Source of the DNA: Candidatus Nitrosocaldus schleperae
GTDB taxonomy: Archaea > Thermoproteota > Nitrososphaeria > Nitrososphaerales > Nitrosocaldaceae
Assembly: GCA_013538805.1 (NCBI GenBank)
Contig: JABXGR010000008.1
Location: forward strand, 1 to 63,736
Reading direction: 5' to 3'
Length of the DNA stretch: 63,736 nt
The position numbers and the translations under genes are program-made. Positions 25,280-34,693 of the stretch are shown here, piece by piece (within the stretch, counting starts at the first letter, position 1; the number at the start of each line of letters is the position of its first letter). The notes below the pieces were generated by a model. The model was not told the DNA's origin, did no database searches, and saw only the letters and a list, made by a program, of their open reading frames with translations.

Positions 25280-26731
25280 TTGAGGTTAGTGATGAAGTTT
25301 GGGGGCAATGCTGTAGCAGATGTAGAACGTATAAGGCATGTAGCAAGGGATATAGTAAAGAAGGCGAAAGAGAAGGGGAATGATGATGATAAGCATGCTA
25401 CTACCTCTACCGATTCAAATCATATAGTGGTTGTTGTATCTGCAATAAAGGGCGTAACGGATGACCTCATAAAGATATGTGATAGCATAATTGGGGGTCA
25501 GTCTTCAAGGGTCTATAGCATAATGCACAACATAGAGGAGAGGCATAGGAGCATTGCTTCCAATCTCTGTAGCAAGGGATCTTATACAAATGAGTTAACC
25601 AGCATAGTAGATATACTCATCAAGGAGATGAATGACCTACTCAAGGGCATGATGCTACTCAACGAGGTTACCCCAAGATCAAGGGATTACCTACTCTCCT
25701 TTGGTGAGAGGCTTATTGCACCAATGCTCTGCTATGCACTCAAGGATGTGGGTGTTGAGGCTGAGCATCTTACTGGCAAGGATGCTGGGATAATCACTGA
25801 TTCAAACTATGGCGATGCTAGACCATTGATGGATACAACAAGGTTGAGGGTTAGGCACAAGATACTCTCGATGCTTGAGCATGGAACAGTGCCTGTAGTA
25901 ACAGGGTTCATAGGCTCTGATCAGCATGGCAATATAACAACATTAGGTAGGGGAGGATCAGATTACACAGCAACAATAATAGCATCATGCATAGATGCTG
26001 ATGAGGTCATGCTATGGACAGATGTTGATGGCCTTATGACTGCAGATCCAAAGATAGTCAAGGATGCACAAGTGCTTAGAGAGGTATCTTATGCAGAAGC
26101 GATGGAGATGGCACTATTTGGTGCAAAGTACCTCCATCCTAGAGCATTGGAGCCCATACTGGATAAGGGTATACCGATAAGGATAAGGAATGTATTCAAT
26201 CTTGAGTGTCAAGGCACAACTATAATGAAGAGCCCTACAGCATATCCAAGCAAGATAGTCAAGGCTGTTACAGCGATAAGGAATGTATCGCTTATAGATG
26301 TTAGAGGGAGTAGTATGGTAGGCTCTCCAGGAACAGCAGGAAGGATATTCAACGTGCTTGGGGAGAATAGGATAAACATAATAATGATATCCCAAGGTCC
26401 ATCAGAAGCAAGCATATCCATGGTTGTTAGGAAGAGCGATCTTGATAAGGCTGTTAATGCTCTGGAACTCAACCTTCTAGGCAGGTTGATCAAGAGCATA
26501 GATGTTACTGATGATGTTGCAATAATAGCAGTTGTTGGTGCAGGGATGAGAGGTACAAAGGGTGTAGCAGCAAGGGTCTTCAAGGCAGTAGCAGATAGAG
26601 GCATAAACGTTATAATGATTGCTCAGGGTTCATCTGAACTTAATCTAGCGTTTGTTGTTGAGGATAGGTATGCTGAGGATGCTGTTAAAGCATTGCATGA
26701 TGAGTTTGAACTAGATAGAATAAACCAGTGA
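25280..26731 (+). CDS. lysC: Aspartate kinase
   Basis: 483 aa. It phosphorylates aspartate, the entry step to threonine, methionine and (via DAP) lysine. The opening 'VMKFGGNAVADVERI', 'GFIGSDQHGNITTLGRGGSDYTA' and 'EVMLWTDVDGLMTADPKIV' are kinase signatures, and two ACT domains follow from about residue 335 ('GSPGTAGRIFNVLGENRINI', 'GMRGTKGVAARVFKAVADRG'), implying feedback control by an amino acid. Start TTG 25280 gives the usual MRLVMKFGG; ATG 25292 is the alternative. A Lys/Asp/Thr-rich loop at residues 32-47 is longer than usual. Confidence 0.95.
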   Translation: MRLVMKFGGNAVADVERIRHVARDIVKKAKEKGNDDDKHATTSTDSNHIVVVVSAIKGVTDDLIKICDSIIGGQSSRVYSIMHNIEERHRSIASNLCSKGSYTNELTSIVDILIKEMNDLLKGMMLLNEVTPRSRDYLLSFGERLIAPMLCYALKDVGVEAEHLTGKDAGIITDSNYGDARPLMDTTRLRVRHKILSMLEHGTVPVVTGFIGSDQHGNITTLGRGGSDYTATIIASCIDADEVMLWTDVDGLMTADPKIVKDAQVLREVSYAEAMEMALFGAKYLHPRALEPILDKGIPIRIRNVFNLECQGTTIMKSPTAYPSKIVKAVTAIRNVSLIDVRGSSMVGSPGTAGRIFNVLGENRINIIMISQGPSEASISMVVRKSDLDKAVNALELNLLGRLIKSIDVTDDVAIIAVVGAGMRGTKGVAARVFKAVADRGINVIMIAQGSSELNLAFVVEDRYAEDAVKALHDEFELDRINQ

Positions 26732-26866
26732 TGTATGCCAATCTTATTCTATCTATATCCCATCTCCCCTCCCATCTCCCATCTACCAATCAGTAAGTAA
26801 TCACCTACACACAATATCACTACCTATTACGCTCGATATTTATAGAGGGTTCACCTATCGCTTTCT

Positions 26867-27925
26867 ATGGATCTAGAGTCTAGGCTTGAGTTGATAATAA
26901 GAGAGCCTACTGAAGAGGTAGTAACGCTAGAAGAACTCAGGAGGCTCTTGGAGGTGAACTCAAGGCCTAAACACTACATAGGGCTTGAGATCTCTGGCTT
27001 GCTACACCTTGGGAGTCTAGTGCTTACAGGGTTCAAGATAAATGATATGCTCAAGGCTGGGGTAGAGTGCACTGTATTCCTTGCTGACTGGCACACATTC
27101 ATAAACGATAAACTGCAGGGTAATTGGGATACCATAAAGAGTGTAGCAAGGTACTACGAGGATGCATTCAAGTTCTTCTGTCCTGGCATAAACGTTGTTA
27201 TGGGCTCTGAACTCTACAGCAATTACAGCAGTTATTGGGATGATCTTATAAGGTTCAGCAAGCACATAACACTGCCTAGGATAATGCGCTCCCTAACCAT
27301 AATGGGGAGGAGTGAGAAGGATAGACTAGATTTTGCACAACTTGTATATCCTGTTATGCAGGCAGTTGATATACATGCTCTAGCAGTTGATATTGCCCAT
27401 GCTGGTATAGATCAGAGGAAGGTGCATATGCTTGCTAGGGATATCTTCCCCAAGATGGGATGGAAGGTTCCAGTTGCTGTACACCACCATCTATTGCCAG
27501 GGTTAGGGGAGCCTGTAAGCCTTGGGCTAGAGGATGATTCAAGCATGGATGTTAAGGTATCGAGCAAGATGAGCAAGTCAAAGCCTCATACAAGCATATT
27601 CGTGCATGATGATGAGCATATAATAAGGGAGAAGATGAGGAAGGCATGGTGCCCAGAGAGCATAGATGGCAATCCAGTGCTAGAGATTGCTAGATACATA
27701 ATCTTCCATGAGTTCAAGGAGTTTACAGTTGAGAGACCAGCAAAGTATGGAGGGAGCATTACATTTGCAAGTTACAAAGAGTTGGAAGAGGCATATGTTA
27801 GCAGGAGATTGCATGCTCTAGATTTGAAGAATGCAGTTGCCTTCTACCTCAACAAGATAGTTGAGCCTGTTAGGGAGCACTTTAAGAACAGAAGAGAGAT
27901 AATGGAGGTATTGGCAAGGCAGTAG
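26867..27925 (+). CDS. tyrS: Tyrosyl-tRNA synthetase
   Basis: 352-aa class I synthetase of the archaeal/eukaryotic TyrRS type. The HIGH-like motif is 'SGLLHLGSLV' and the KMSKS motif is at residues 234-238. 'DIAHAGIDQRKVHMLARDIFP' is the tyrosine/TrpRS-family substrate pocket region. Length is normal for archaea, without the bacterial S4 domain. Start ATG 26867 with a TATA-like GATATTTATAG at about 26835-26845. Confidence 0.95.
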   Translation: MDLESRLELIIREPTEEVVTLEELRRLLEVNSRPKHYIGLEISGLLHLGSLVLTGFKINDMLKAGVECTVFLADWHTFINDKLQGNWDTIKSVARYYEDAFKFFCPGINVVMGSELYSNYSSYWDDLIRFSKHITLPRIMRSLTIMGRSEKDRLDFAQLVYPVMQAVDIHALAVDIAHAGIDQRKVHMLARDIFPKMGWKVPVAVHHHLLPGLGEPVSLGLEDDSSMDVKVSSKMSKSKPHTSIFVHDDEHIIREKMRKAWCPESIDGNPVLEIARYIIFHEFKEFTVERPAKYGGSITFASYKELEEAYVSRRLHALDLKNAVAFYLNKIVEPVREHFKNRREIMEVLARQ

Positions 27926-27966
27926 TAGTTATGGATAAAAAGTAGATAAAACCCATCAGTTACTAG

Positions 27967-28436
27967 TTATGGTAGTACATTGATGTTAAGATAGGCACCA
28001 GAACCTTTGCCATCTGAGCTTACAATTCCTACTCTCTATGTATAGAGACCCTCTTGAGCATCATTGGACGCACTTACTCTCAATTGTACAGCATGTGAGG
28101 TATTACCGCCTTCTAGTAGCAGGTATATCAATATAATAATTCTATGCAGTTGAGAGATGTTTATAAACTTCCATCTCATCAACATAATCTGGTTCTATGA
28201 TTACGTTACCTTTCGCTGCCTTATCTTAAGGTGTAACTATACATATTGATAGTCTTACTCTCACCTTTCTTGATATCTATAGTATGGGAATCCAACTCTA
28301 TTTAGAATTCAATGACTGTAATGGGAATATTCTCAGATGTAATACTTTGCATTACTATACCAATGGTAATGGTAGAAGCTAGAGCAATTGCAAATATTAT
28401 ACCCAACGTAGTATATATTCTTCTCATACTATTCAT
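27967..28436 (-). pseudogene. Decayed secreted or cell-surface protein gene
   Basis: Read on the minus strand, this otherwise empty 660-bp gap holds pieces of one coding sequence. It starts at ATG 28436 with a signal-peptide-like MRRIYTTLGIIFAIALAS, continues 'NIPITVIEF', stop, 'IELDSHTIDIKKGESKTINM', then changes frame to 'NVIIEPDYVDEMEVYKHL', stop, and in a third frame 'HAVQLRVSASNDAQEGLY', stop, 'RVGIVSSDGKGSGAYLNI' before a final TAA at 27967-27969. At least three in-frame stops and two frameshifts are needed. The pieces look like an exported beta-sandwich domain. A TATA-like AATAAATAC lies upstream (about 28455-28463). Confidence 0.75.
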
Positions 28437-28586
28437 CTTCCTTCTCACCCACTGGTATTTATTACAAAGACTGCTGTCAGCAATATTATAGCATTAAGTA
28501 TGCCTTTCAGTAAGCCAGCCATAATAATTTTCACTCTCTTCTATATATAGCCTTACAGAAATAGATCCCTTCTCTACCCTATTATA

Positions 28587-29573
28587 TTATACCCTCTTGC
28601 ATGAAGAGATGAGTAGTTTGAGTGATTCAAGATCCTCATCTAATGGAAGTAGATGGAGGATGAAGTGGCTAACACCTATAGCAGCATAGCCTTGGAGTAC
28701 CCTTGCAACCTCATCTGGAGTACCTATTATAGTTGAACCCTTACTCCTTGCAATGAACTCATCTATGCTCTCATCCCTCCTCTTCACTGCCCTAACCTTA
28801 TCCATCAACACTTCATGCCTATCTGCAATTATAACTCTCATGAGCAATGACTTGACTATGGAGTTGTAATCTCTCCCCATGCTTATGCAGTGCTCCTTCA
28901 GTACCTTCAGCCTATCAGTAAACTCATCCATGCTTGCAAATGGGCAGTTATAGATATCAGCATGCCTTGCAGCAACCTTCAGTAAGAGCCTACCAGAGCC
29001 CCCAACCATGATTGGAGGATGTGGCTTCTGTACAGGTTTAGGATAGTTCACAGCATTGATAACCCTATAATGCTTGCCATTGAACGTGCTTGATTCATCA
29101 ACCCACATTGCCCTTATTATATGCAATGCCTCATCCAACTGCTCTATCCTTGCTCTAGCACTTGGGAACTGATAGCCATATGAGATGTACTCCTCCTCAT
29201 ACCATCCAGCCCCTATACCAAACTCAAGCCTGCCATTGCTTATGTAATCTAGAGTAGATGCCATCTTTGCTAGAAGGGCAGGGTTCCTGTATGAGTTGCA
29301 TGTTACAACCTGCCCTATCCTTGCCTTCGATGTTACTCCTGCTATGGAAGAGAGTAGTGTCCAACACTCAAGCATTGGTCTGCCTATGAACGGTCTGTAC
29401 TCCTTGTATGGGATGAAGTGATCATATGCCCATAGAGAGTTGAAGCCTAGAGCCTCAGCAGTCAAAGCAAACCTCTTCACATCCTCGAATGTTAAACCAT
29501 TCAGATCATCTATCCATCCTTGAGGTAGGAGTATGCCAAACTCTAATCTATCAGTACCCTTATCCATGCCCAC
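28587..29573 (-). CDS. Luciferase-like (LLM) F420- or flavin-dependent oxidoreductase
   Basis: 328-aa TIM-barrel enzyme of the bacterial-luciferase superfamily: 'FGILLPQGW', 'AEALGFNSLWAYDHF', 'RIGQVVTCNSYRNPALLAKM', 'LDYISNGRLEFGIGAGWYEEEY' and 'IIGTPDEVARVLQGYAAIGV'. In thaumarchaea such proteins usually use coenzyme F420. The substrate is unknown. The next gene in the same direction upstream is cbiH, 45 bp away, so the two could be cotranscribed, though no link in function is evident. Confidence 0.88.
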   Translation of the reverse strand: MGMDKGTDRLEFGILLPQGWIDDLNGLTFEDVKRFALTAEALGFNSLWAYDHFIPYKEYRPFIGRPMLECWTLLSSIAGVTSKARIGQVVTCNSYRNPALLAKMASTLDYISNGRLEFGIGAGWYEEEYISYGYQFPSARARIEQLDEALHIIRAMWVDESSTFNGKHYRVINAVNYPKPVQKPHPPIMVGGSGRLLLKVAARHADIYNCPFASMDEFTDRLKVLKEHCISMGRDYNSIVKSLLMRVIIADRHEVLMDKVRAVKRRDESIDEFIARSKGSTIIGTPDEVARVLQGYAAIGVSHFILHLLPLDEDLESLKLLISSCKRV

Positions 29574-29618
29574 ACTCCATGCTACCAGGTAATATCTCTT
29601 GCTTTATACTTAGCCTTG

Positions 29619-30419
29619 TTATGTATGCTCCTTAACAAGTTCGTACTTGCTCTTGTACCCTCTAGGGTTTATCATGAGCCCTTTATAGATGAAGGTTGAT
29701 GAGTTCCCAACTATTATAGTTGTTAGCATGCCTAGATGATCCTGATACTCAAGCATATGCTCAAGATCTGTAAGCACTATGCTCTGTGCATCTCTATATG
29801 CAGCCTTGACTATAGCAACTGGTGTCCTTGCACTTCTATACTTGAGGAGTATATCCCTTGTATCCCTAAGTTGATGGACCCTCTTCTTGCTCTGAGGATT
29901 GTATATAACGATAACAAAGTCTCCTTGTGCTGCAGCCTCTACCCTCTTAACTATCATATCCCATGGGACTAGCAAGTCGCTCATGCTAACTACAGCAAAG
30001 TCAGTCATCAATGGCGAGCCTACTAGCGCTGCTGCTGCATTCAATGCTGATACACCTGGCACTATCTCAACGTATGGGTTCTTGCCATCCCAGTTACGCT
30101 CTGCAAGCACCTCATACACAAGCCCAGCCATACCATATATCCCTGGATCCCCGCTAGAGACTAGAGAGACTGTATTACCTTTTCTTGCAAGATCTATTGC
30201 ATGATTTGCTCTATCAACCTCTTGCGTCATTGCATATGCATACACTTCTTTGCCCTCAAGCATATGCCTTATCAGATCGATATAAGTCTCATACCCTATC
30301 ACTATATTGCTTGACTCTATGCACTGCTTTGCTCTAAATGTCATATGCTCCTCATACCCTGGACCTATACCAACTATGTATAGTTTGCCTACACCACTAT
30401 TGCCATTACCATTCAGCAT
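29619..30419 (-). CDS. cbiH: Precorrin-3B / cobalt-precorrin-3 C17-methyltransferase
   Basis: 266-aa SAM-dependent methyltransferase of the tetrapyrrole family: 'LYIVGIGPGYEEHMTFRA' N-terminal loop, 'VSSGDPGIYGMAGLVYEV', 'VPGVSALNAAAALVGSPL' and 'IVIYNPQSKKR'. This set marks CbiH/CobJ, which methylates C17 and contracts the corrin ring during B12 synthesis. Length is normal. It is isolated from other cbi genes here; bluB at 14.3 kb is the only other B12 gene in the window. Confidence 0.93.
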   Translation of the reverse strand: MLNGNGNSGVGKLYIVGIGPGYEEHMTFRAKQCIESSNIVIGYETYIDLIRHMLEGKEVYAYAMTQEVDRANHAIDLARKGNTVSLVSSGDPGIYGMAGLVYEVLAERNWDGKNPYVEIVPGVSALNAAAALVGSPLMTDFAVVSMSDLLVPWDMIVKRVEAAAQGDFVIVIYNPQSKKRVHQLRDTRDILLKYRSARTPVAIVKAAYRDAQSIVLTDLEHMLEYQDHLGMLTTIIVGNSSTFIYKGLMINPRGYKSKYELVKEHT

Positions 30420-30538
30420 ACCATCAGCAATGCATGATAACTTTTATTCTTTATTATAGAAGGAAGGTGTATGTTGCACGTGTATATGTCTCATTTTAGC
30501 CTTTTCGATATATATATAAGTTATCAGAAAGAATCTAT

Positions 30539-31180
30539 ATGCCAATAGTATATAGCATAGCATTAATGATCATAACTACAACGATGATCCTCTTGCCTAT
30601 ACTAACATCATCTGTATATGCTACAGATTACTACTCAGGGCGTAGATGGAGTGGCACTGCTGTTGATCTATACTATGATTCTTATGGGCTAAGTTATCTT
30701 AGAATAGATGGTCAAACTAATCAGTATACGAAGGTTCAGCAACAACTAGATATAGCAAGGAATGATTGGAATAATCAGCCATCAAGATTCACCTTGAATA
30801 AGATAAGCGGGCAAGGGTGTATAAATTGGATCTATGCTGCGAATAGAGGCTATAATGGACCAGCAGCTGAAACAATGTTATGTATAAATTCTGTATCAAC
30901 ATGTTATTATAGTTTTGATAATATGCCTAGTGGTAATATAGTAAAGGCTGCTGTAACATTCAATGCATATGATGCATGGAGCACAACACGAGAATGTACT
31001 GTATGGACAGATGAAGATGGACCATGGACATTGAACTATGTTGCAAGGCATGAGTTTGGGCACTGGGTAGCATTTAAGCATACTTCTAGGGTATCTGTGA
31101 TGTATACCTTCTATGACTGTAACTATAGGGACTCTATAAAACCTCATGATAGTGATTCCCTAACATCTATATATGGGTGA
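30539..31180 (+). CDS. Secreted matrixin-like zinc metalloprotease
   Basis: 213 aa. A signal peptide (about residues 1-28, ending TSSVYA) precedes a protease domain with HEFGHWVAFKH (residues 171-181), the HExxHxxxxxH zinc site of metzincins with Ala where Gly is usual. A Met-turn follows (SVMYTF, M188), and the C-terminus 'HDSDSLTSIYG' is like the end of matrixins. Six Cys suggest disulfides outside the cell. No propeptide Cys-switch is obvious. The next gene, a membrane-anchored protein, starts 4 bp after its stop, so they form a unit. Confidence 0.85.
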   Translation: MPIVYSIALMIITTTMILLPILTSSVYATDYYSGRRWSGTAVDLYYDSYGLSYLRIDGQTNQYTKVQQQLDIARNDWNNQPSRFTLNKISGQGCINWIYAANRGYNGPAAETMLCINSVSTCYYSFDNMPSGNIVKAAVTFNAYDAWSTTRECTVWTDEDGPWTLNYVARHEFGHWVAFKHTSRVSVMYTFYDCNYRDSIKPHDSDSLTSIYG

Positions 31181-31184
31181 TCTA

Positions 31185-32144
31185 ATGAAGAGGCAGCCTT
31201 TATTATTGGTATTAGTGCCAGCAGTAGTTATAGGAGCAGTAATAATGGTTACCTATCTAGCATTGTATGCTACACATAGCACTCACGATGAGGTTAGGAG
31301 TAATGTTGAGTCATACACACCAGGCTACATGGGTGAAGGGAACTTCAGTATAGATAGCATGTCTAGATTTGCAAGGTATATAGTGATAGGCACAATAGCA
31401 GATACAACTTCTCGATCTTATCTCTTATTTGATAAGGTTGAGGAGTATCATAATGGAATTGTGGTTAATATAGATTCAGAGCTTACAGGTACATACAACA
31501 ATGACAAAAGGATATACTTCGTTGGTCCATCAACCAATTGGGTTAAATCAGGGGATAAGGTTCTTGTATTTCTAGCAGATAAGGAGCCAGATAGTGTATG
31601 GGGCAACAACTACTATATAATAGGAGGATTATATGGGTTGTTTAAGGTTATCAATGACAAGGTGTATGGGGAGATCCTTCCAGAAGGGCTCCCATTGAGT
31701 GATGCTATCAAGATTATAGAGGAAGCAAGGGCTAATAGAATAAAGGATATCTCGCTTAATGCAAAATATATAGTGATAGGGAGGATAAGTGATATAGTAA
31801 GAGAGGACCCATACTCTGATACGCACATCAAAGTTGATGTTGAGAAGGAATTAACAGACAATTATAATGAAGAGAGGATAACACTTCTTATTGATGAGAA
31901 GGTATTAAAACACTGGGGTGAAGGTAGGGTAGGGGAAAGATATCTATTCTTCGTTAGAGATGATACAAAGAGAGGAGATGATGATAATAATAGTGATGGT
32001 AGTAGCAATACTAACTATAGTGTTGGTAAGAGTGGTGTATACTACATCAACGATGATGGTATTGCAAGAGGCCGTGAATTTCCAGAAGGTATATCTATAG
32101 ATGAGTTGAAAGCAAAGATAATTAAGTTTAGAAGAGGGGAATGA
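31185..32144 (+). CDS. Membrane-anchored protein with two repeated domains
   Basis: 319 aa: an N-terminal transmembrane helix or uncleaved signal (about residues 6-29), then two related domains of about 120 residues. Both begin with a (R/K)YIVIG-I-D pattern ('ARYIVIGTIAD', 'AKYIVIGRISD'), continue with an 'EL...YN..RI' strand pair and end with a PEG motif ('EILPEGLPLSDAI', 'REFPEGISIDELK'). The duplication is visible directly; the family is not one I recognise. An Asp/Ser/Asn run (about residue 270) is low complexity. It follows the protease by 4 bp and may be its substrate, inhibitor or anchor. Confidence 0.7.
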   Translation: MKRQPLLLVLVPAVVIGAVIMVTYLALYATHSTHDEVRSNVESYTPGYMGEGNFSIDSMSRFARYIVIGTIADTTSRSYLLFDKVEEYHNGIVVNIDSELTGTYNNDKRIYFVGPSTNWVKSGDKVLVFLADKEPDSVWGNNYYIIGGLYGLFKVINDKVYGEILPEGLPLSDAIKIIEEARANRIKDISLNAKYIVIGRISDIVREDPYSDTHIKVDVEKELTDNYNEERITLLIDEKVLKHWGEGRVGERYLFFVRDDTKRGDDDNNSDGSSNTNYSVGKSGVYYINDDGIARGREFPEGISIDELKAKIIKFRRGE

Positions 32145-32191
32145 TAATTCTATACCATCAGTAAACCATCTACAAATAAAAGGAGAATTAG

Positions 32192-32878
32192 TTACAGCAT
32201 AGACTCTGCAACCTTGATGAGTTCAGACTCTGGCAGGTAAGCCCTTATCTGTATAAGCAGTTTATCCTTTAAGCAGTCTAACTCTGCTAGCAGTGGAACC
32301 TTCCTTCCTATAGCATCCTCAACTATCTGGCTATCGTATGCTACGCATTGGTAGCCATCTATTGTAAGTTTGTGTGCCTTGTACTTCTCAAACTCTTTAA
32401 CCCACTCCTCCATCTGTTCCTCAATGCTTATAGGCCCACCAGTAGCCTTTGCTTCTTCCTCATCTGCAGCAGTGCTATATCTCTTGCTTATATCATATAT
32501 GTAGATAATCATACCCTTACCAGTATAGTAGAAGTCTTTGTATCTTGTCTTCCCATCTATCATCCTATCCCATGCATACATTTTTACACTGTCATCATAT
32601 GCATACATACCTTGTATCTTATACCCTTCAGGCAGGTATGTAGGATAAGGTACATCATAGCCAACTATGGTACTTGCCTCATCCACACCATTAACAGGTT
32701 TATCATATTCACTGAGAAGAGGTATAGGAGGTATTGCAAGATTGCTGGCAAACTCATCACTATTATTACTGCTTGTTTGTTGTCCCCCATAATCAAGATG
32801 AGCCACAGTTACACTTACACCTATCACAACAGTCGCTATAGTAATAGCAATCATTATTGCAGTCTTTCTATTTAGCAT
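32192..32878 (-). CDS. Membrane-anchored DUF4367-like protein
   Basis: 228 aa with an N-terminal hydrophobic segment (about residues 6-27), then an extracytoplasmic domain with 'YPTYLPEGYKIQGMYAY' near residue 80 and 'KLLIQIRAYLPESELIKVAESML' at the end. A 'YLPEGY' opening and a C-terminal helix ending 'LIKVAESM' are features of DUF4367-type domains found in surface proteins. Function unknown. It overlaps the preceding broken secreted-protein gene by 7 bp, implying an operon. Confidence 0.65.
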   Translation of the reverse strand: MLNRKTAIMIAITIATVVIGVSVTVAHLDYGGQQTSSNNSDEFASNLAIPPIPLLSEYDKPVNGVDEASTIVGYDVPYPTYLPEGYKIQGMYAYDDSVKMYAWDRMIDGKTRYKDFYYTGKGMIIYIYDISKRYSTAADEEEAKATGGPISIEEQMEEWVKEFEKYKAHKLTIDGYQCVAYDSQIVEDAIGRKVPLLAELDCLKDKLLIQIRAYLPESELIKVAESML

Positions 32879-33590
32879 AAGTCCCTACCACCTCCCTTTG
32901 CTACCTTAAAGTGTGTAAACGGTGCATCATTACAGTAATCTACAGTGTAACCGTTATCTGGGACTATGACGTACCACTTGCTTGCAACACTGCTAGATAG
33001 CAACACCCATCCCGTACTAGGTTTATAATACATAAAGTCTTTATAATCATTTATGCCAGGATTTACATCATAGTAACCAATCTCATAGCCAGCACCTGTT
33101 TTAATTGCATAACTATTTCCAAGATTGTTTGTAGTTATTGTATCTGTACCTACTCGTAACACCCATCTTCCATCTCTATCTGAATCTTGTATGGTAAATA
33201 ACCAAGTACTGTTATTGTTTGGACATGTATTGTTAGTACACCATCTCTTTTGTATAATTCCATCCAGAGCCCAGTACCATTGTGGTGTGTATGATGCACT
33301 TGCTATCCAACCAATCTCAAGTAATCTATCATTAACTGCAGTGACCCATAATGGACTTACCATGTATCCAACCATATTGGATGGATATGGTACCTTCTGC
33401 TTTATACCAGCCCTAGTGATGAACTATTCGTGAAAAAGGTATACATACCTGTGGCATAGCAATCCTCTCCATAGGTAGCAGTGCAGTTAGTTGCTCCATA
33501 CACCATCATCATGCTTGGTGCAATGCTTGATACTACAAGCATACCTGCAGTAATAACTGCGATTGTTATCCTTGATGCTATTGGCTTCAT
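32872..33590 (-). pseudogene. Secreted protein interrupted by one frameshift
   Basis: The first frame (ATG 33590) gives a signal peptide MKPIASRITIAVITAG...VYG and about 30 mature residues ending NSSSLGLV before a TAA at about 33402. The adjacent frame continues without an ATG of its own near the junction as 'GIKQKVPYPSN' and then 166 residues ending at 32872 ('NGYTVDYCNDAPFTHFKVAK'). Moving back one base between about 33405 and 33425 joins both into one exported protein of about 230 residues. The mature part is Tyr/Trp/Asn rich with paired Cys. It may be a true pseudogene, a sequencing slip, or a programmed -1 shift. Confidence 0.7.
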
Positions 33591-33706
33591 TATCAAGAAG
33601 GTTATGCAAGAATGATATATATATCACTAGAATATTCAACCAGTTAGTAAACACTATCATACTAGAATATAGAACCTGGTGAATAAGCAGTTACCCGCTT
33701 GCTCAT

Positions 33707-33766
33707 TCAACTATCCTCCTAACATCCCCTTCAAGTACACCAGAGCCTATATGCAATCTATCTATA
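33707..33766. repeat. 60-bp direct repeat, left copy (flanks vapBC)
   Basis: These 60 bases are identical to 34833-34892, which cover the last codons of the intact CBS-domain gene. The similarity continues leftward less exactly (33521-33600 against 34718-34790), where each copy carries the start of the MKPIAS signal-peptide gene. The two copies bracket the vapBC module. Confidence 0.92.
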
Positions 33767-33842
33767 AGTCAAAACTATCATCTAAGGGCTGATTTCTCAA
33801 CACAGCTCTATTTTACAACAGGTCTTAACAAGGAAGGTTTAG

Positions 33843-34268
33843 TTAGTCGAATCTCCTCTTTAATGGAGTTCTATCAAAGTCCTCATCATTAGATATTATC
33901 TCTCTTGCCCTACTCCTTAATGCAGAAGCCAAGTGTATAGCATCCTCATAATCTATCCTATACTCTCTCATCAGTTTAGTTGCGTTTGTTACATCTTCTA
34001 CTGTTAATGGTATTATTCTTAAACCTGCTAAGCCCCCTATTGAGTTTATAACCTCTTCTACCAATCCCTGATCCTTTAGGGTCTTTCCTGTCAAGCCACC
34101 TATTATAACCATTGTCTCGTATAACGTTAGTGCTGATGTCACATATTGCCTCCGTGAGGCTCCTTCAATCTTCTTTATCCATTTATAGGATGTTCTGCCA
34201 AAGGTAGGATGGTTGCCAAGCCAATAAACAAAGACATTTATGTCTACATAGCCTTCTGGATCAGCCAT
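33843..34268 (-). CDS. vapC: PIN-domain toxin VapC
   Basis: 141-aa PIN-domain ribonuclease: 'GYVDINVFVYWLG' gives the first acidic residue, 'LTLYETMVI' the conserved Glu, and 'RIDYEDAIHLASALR' plus 'IISNDEDFDR' the C-terminal acidic residues. VapC toxins cut tRNA or rRNA when not held by VapB. Its ATG lies 25 bp inside the end of the antitoxin gene, the usual TA overlap. Confidence 0.9.
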   Translation of the reverse strand: MADPEGYVDINVFVYWLGNHPTFGRTSYKWIKKIEGASRRQYVTSALTLYETMVIIGGLTGKTLKDQGLVEEVINSIGGLAGLRIIPLTVEDVTNATKLMREYRIDYEDAIHLASALRSRAREIISNDEDFDRTPLKRRFD

Positions 34269-34489
34269 CGTTCCATAACCTCTGTTATAAATTCATCAAG
34301 GTTCTCTGGCCATTTTGTTATCTTAAAGGCTCCAAAGTATTTGTCAGCTATAGGCTCAATGGGTTCTATCGTAATGCCTTTCTCATCAACTCTTACCTTG
34401 ACATAACTCTCCTCCTTCACCCCAATCTTCTCTCTAATATTTTTAGGGATGAGAATCCTACCTTTCTTATCTACCTTCACGATCTCCAT
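34244..34489 (-). CDS. vapB: AbrB/MazE-like antitoxin VapB
   Basis: 81 aa. The N-terminal swapped-hairpin domain 'VKVDKKGRILIPKNIREKIG' is the SpoVT-AbrB DNA-binding motif, and the C-terminal part ('WPENLDEFITEVMERWL') would wrap VapC. The start at ATG 34489 is preferred over 34516 because TATA-like GAATATTTAAATAT lies at about 34524-34537. As in other modules it should repress its own promoter alone or with VapC. It lies between the two copies of a direct repeat. Confidence 0.88.
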   Translation of the reverse strand: MEIVKVDKKGRILIPKNIREKIGVKEESYVKVRVDEKGITIEPIEPIADKYFGAFKITKWPENLDEFITEVMERWLIQKAM

Positions 34490-34693
34490 AGATATTATCC
34501 CACTGATTTTTTGCATCCCATATATTTAAATATTCCCACAATATATAAGATGGGAAATAGTTGGTTGCTATGCTGATTAGTGTAAATATTGGAAGATTTG
34601 GATCAACCTAAAAGATATGAGAGAGTAGAAGATGGTTATCAACTATAGATATTTTAAACAGAAAAGGATGAAAGATTTGGCACCATTAAGATA

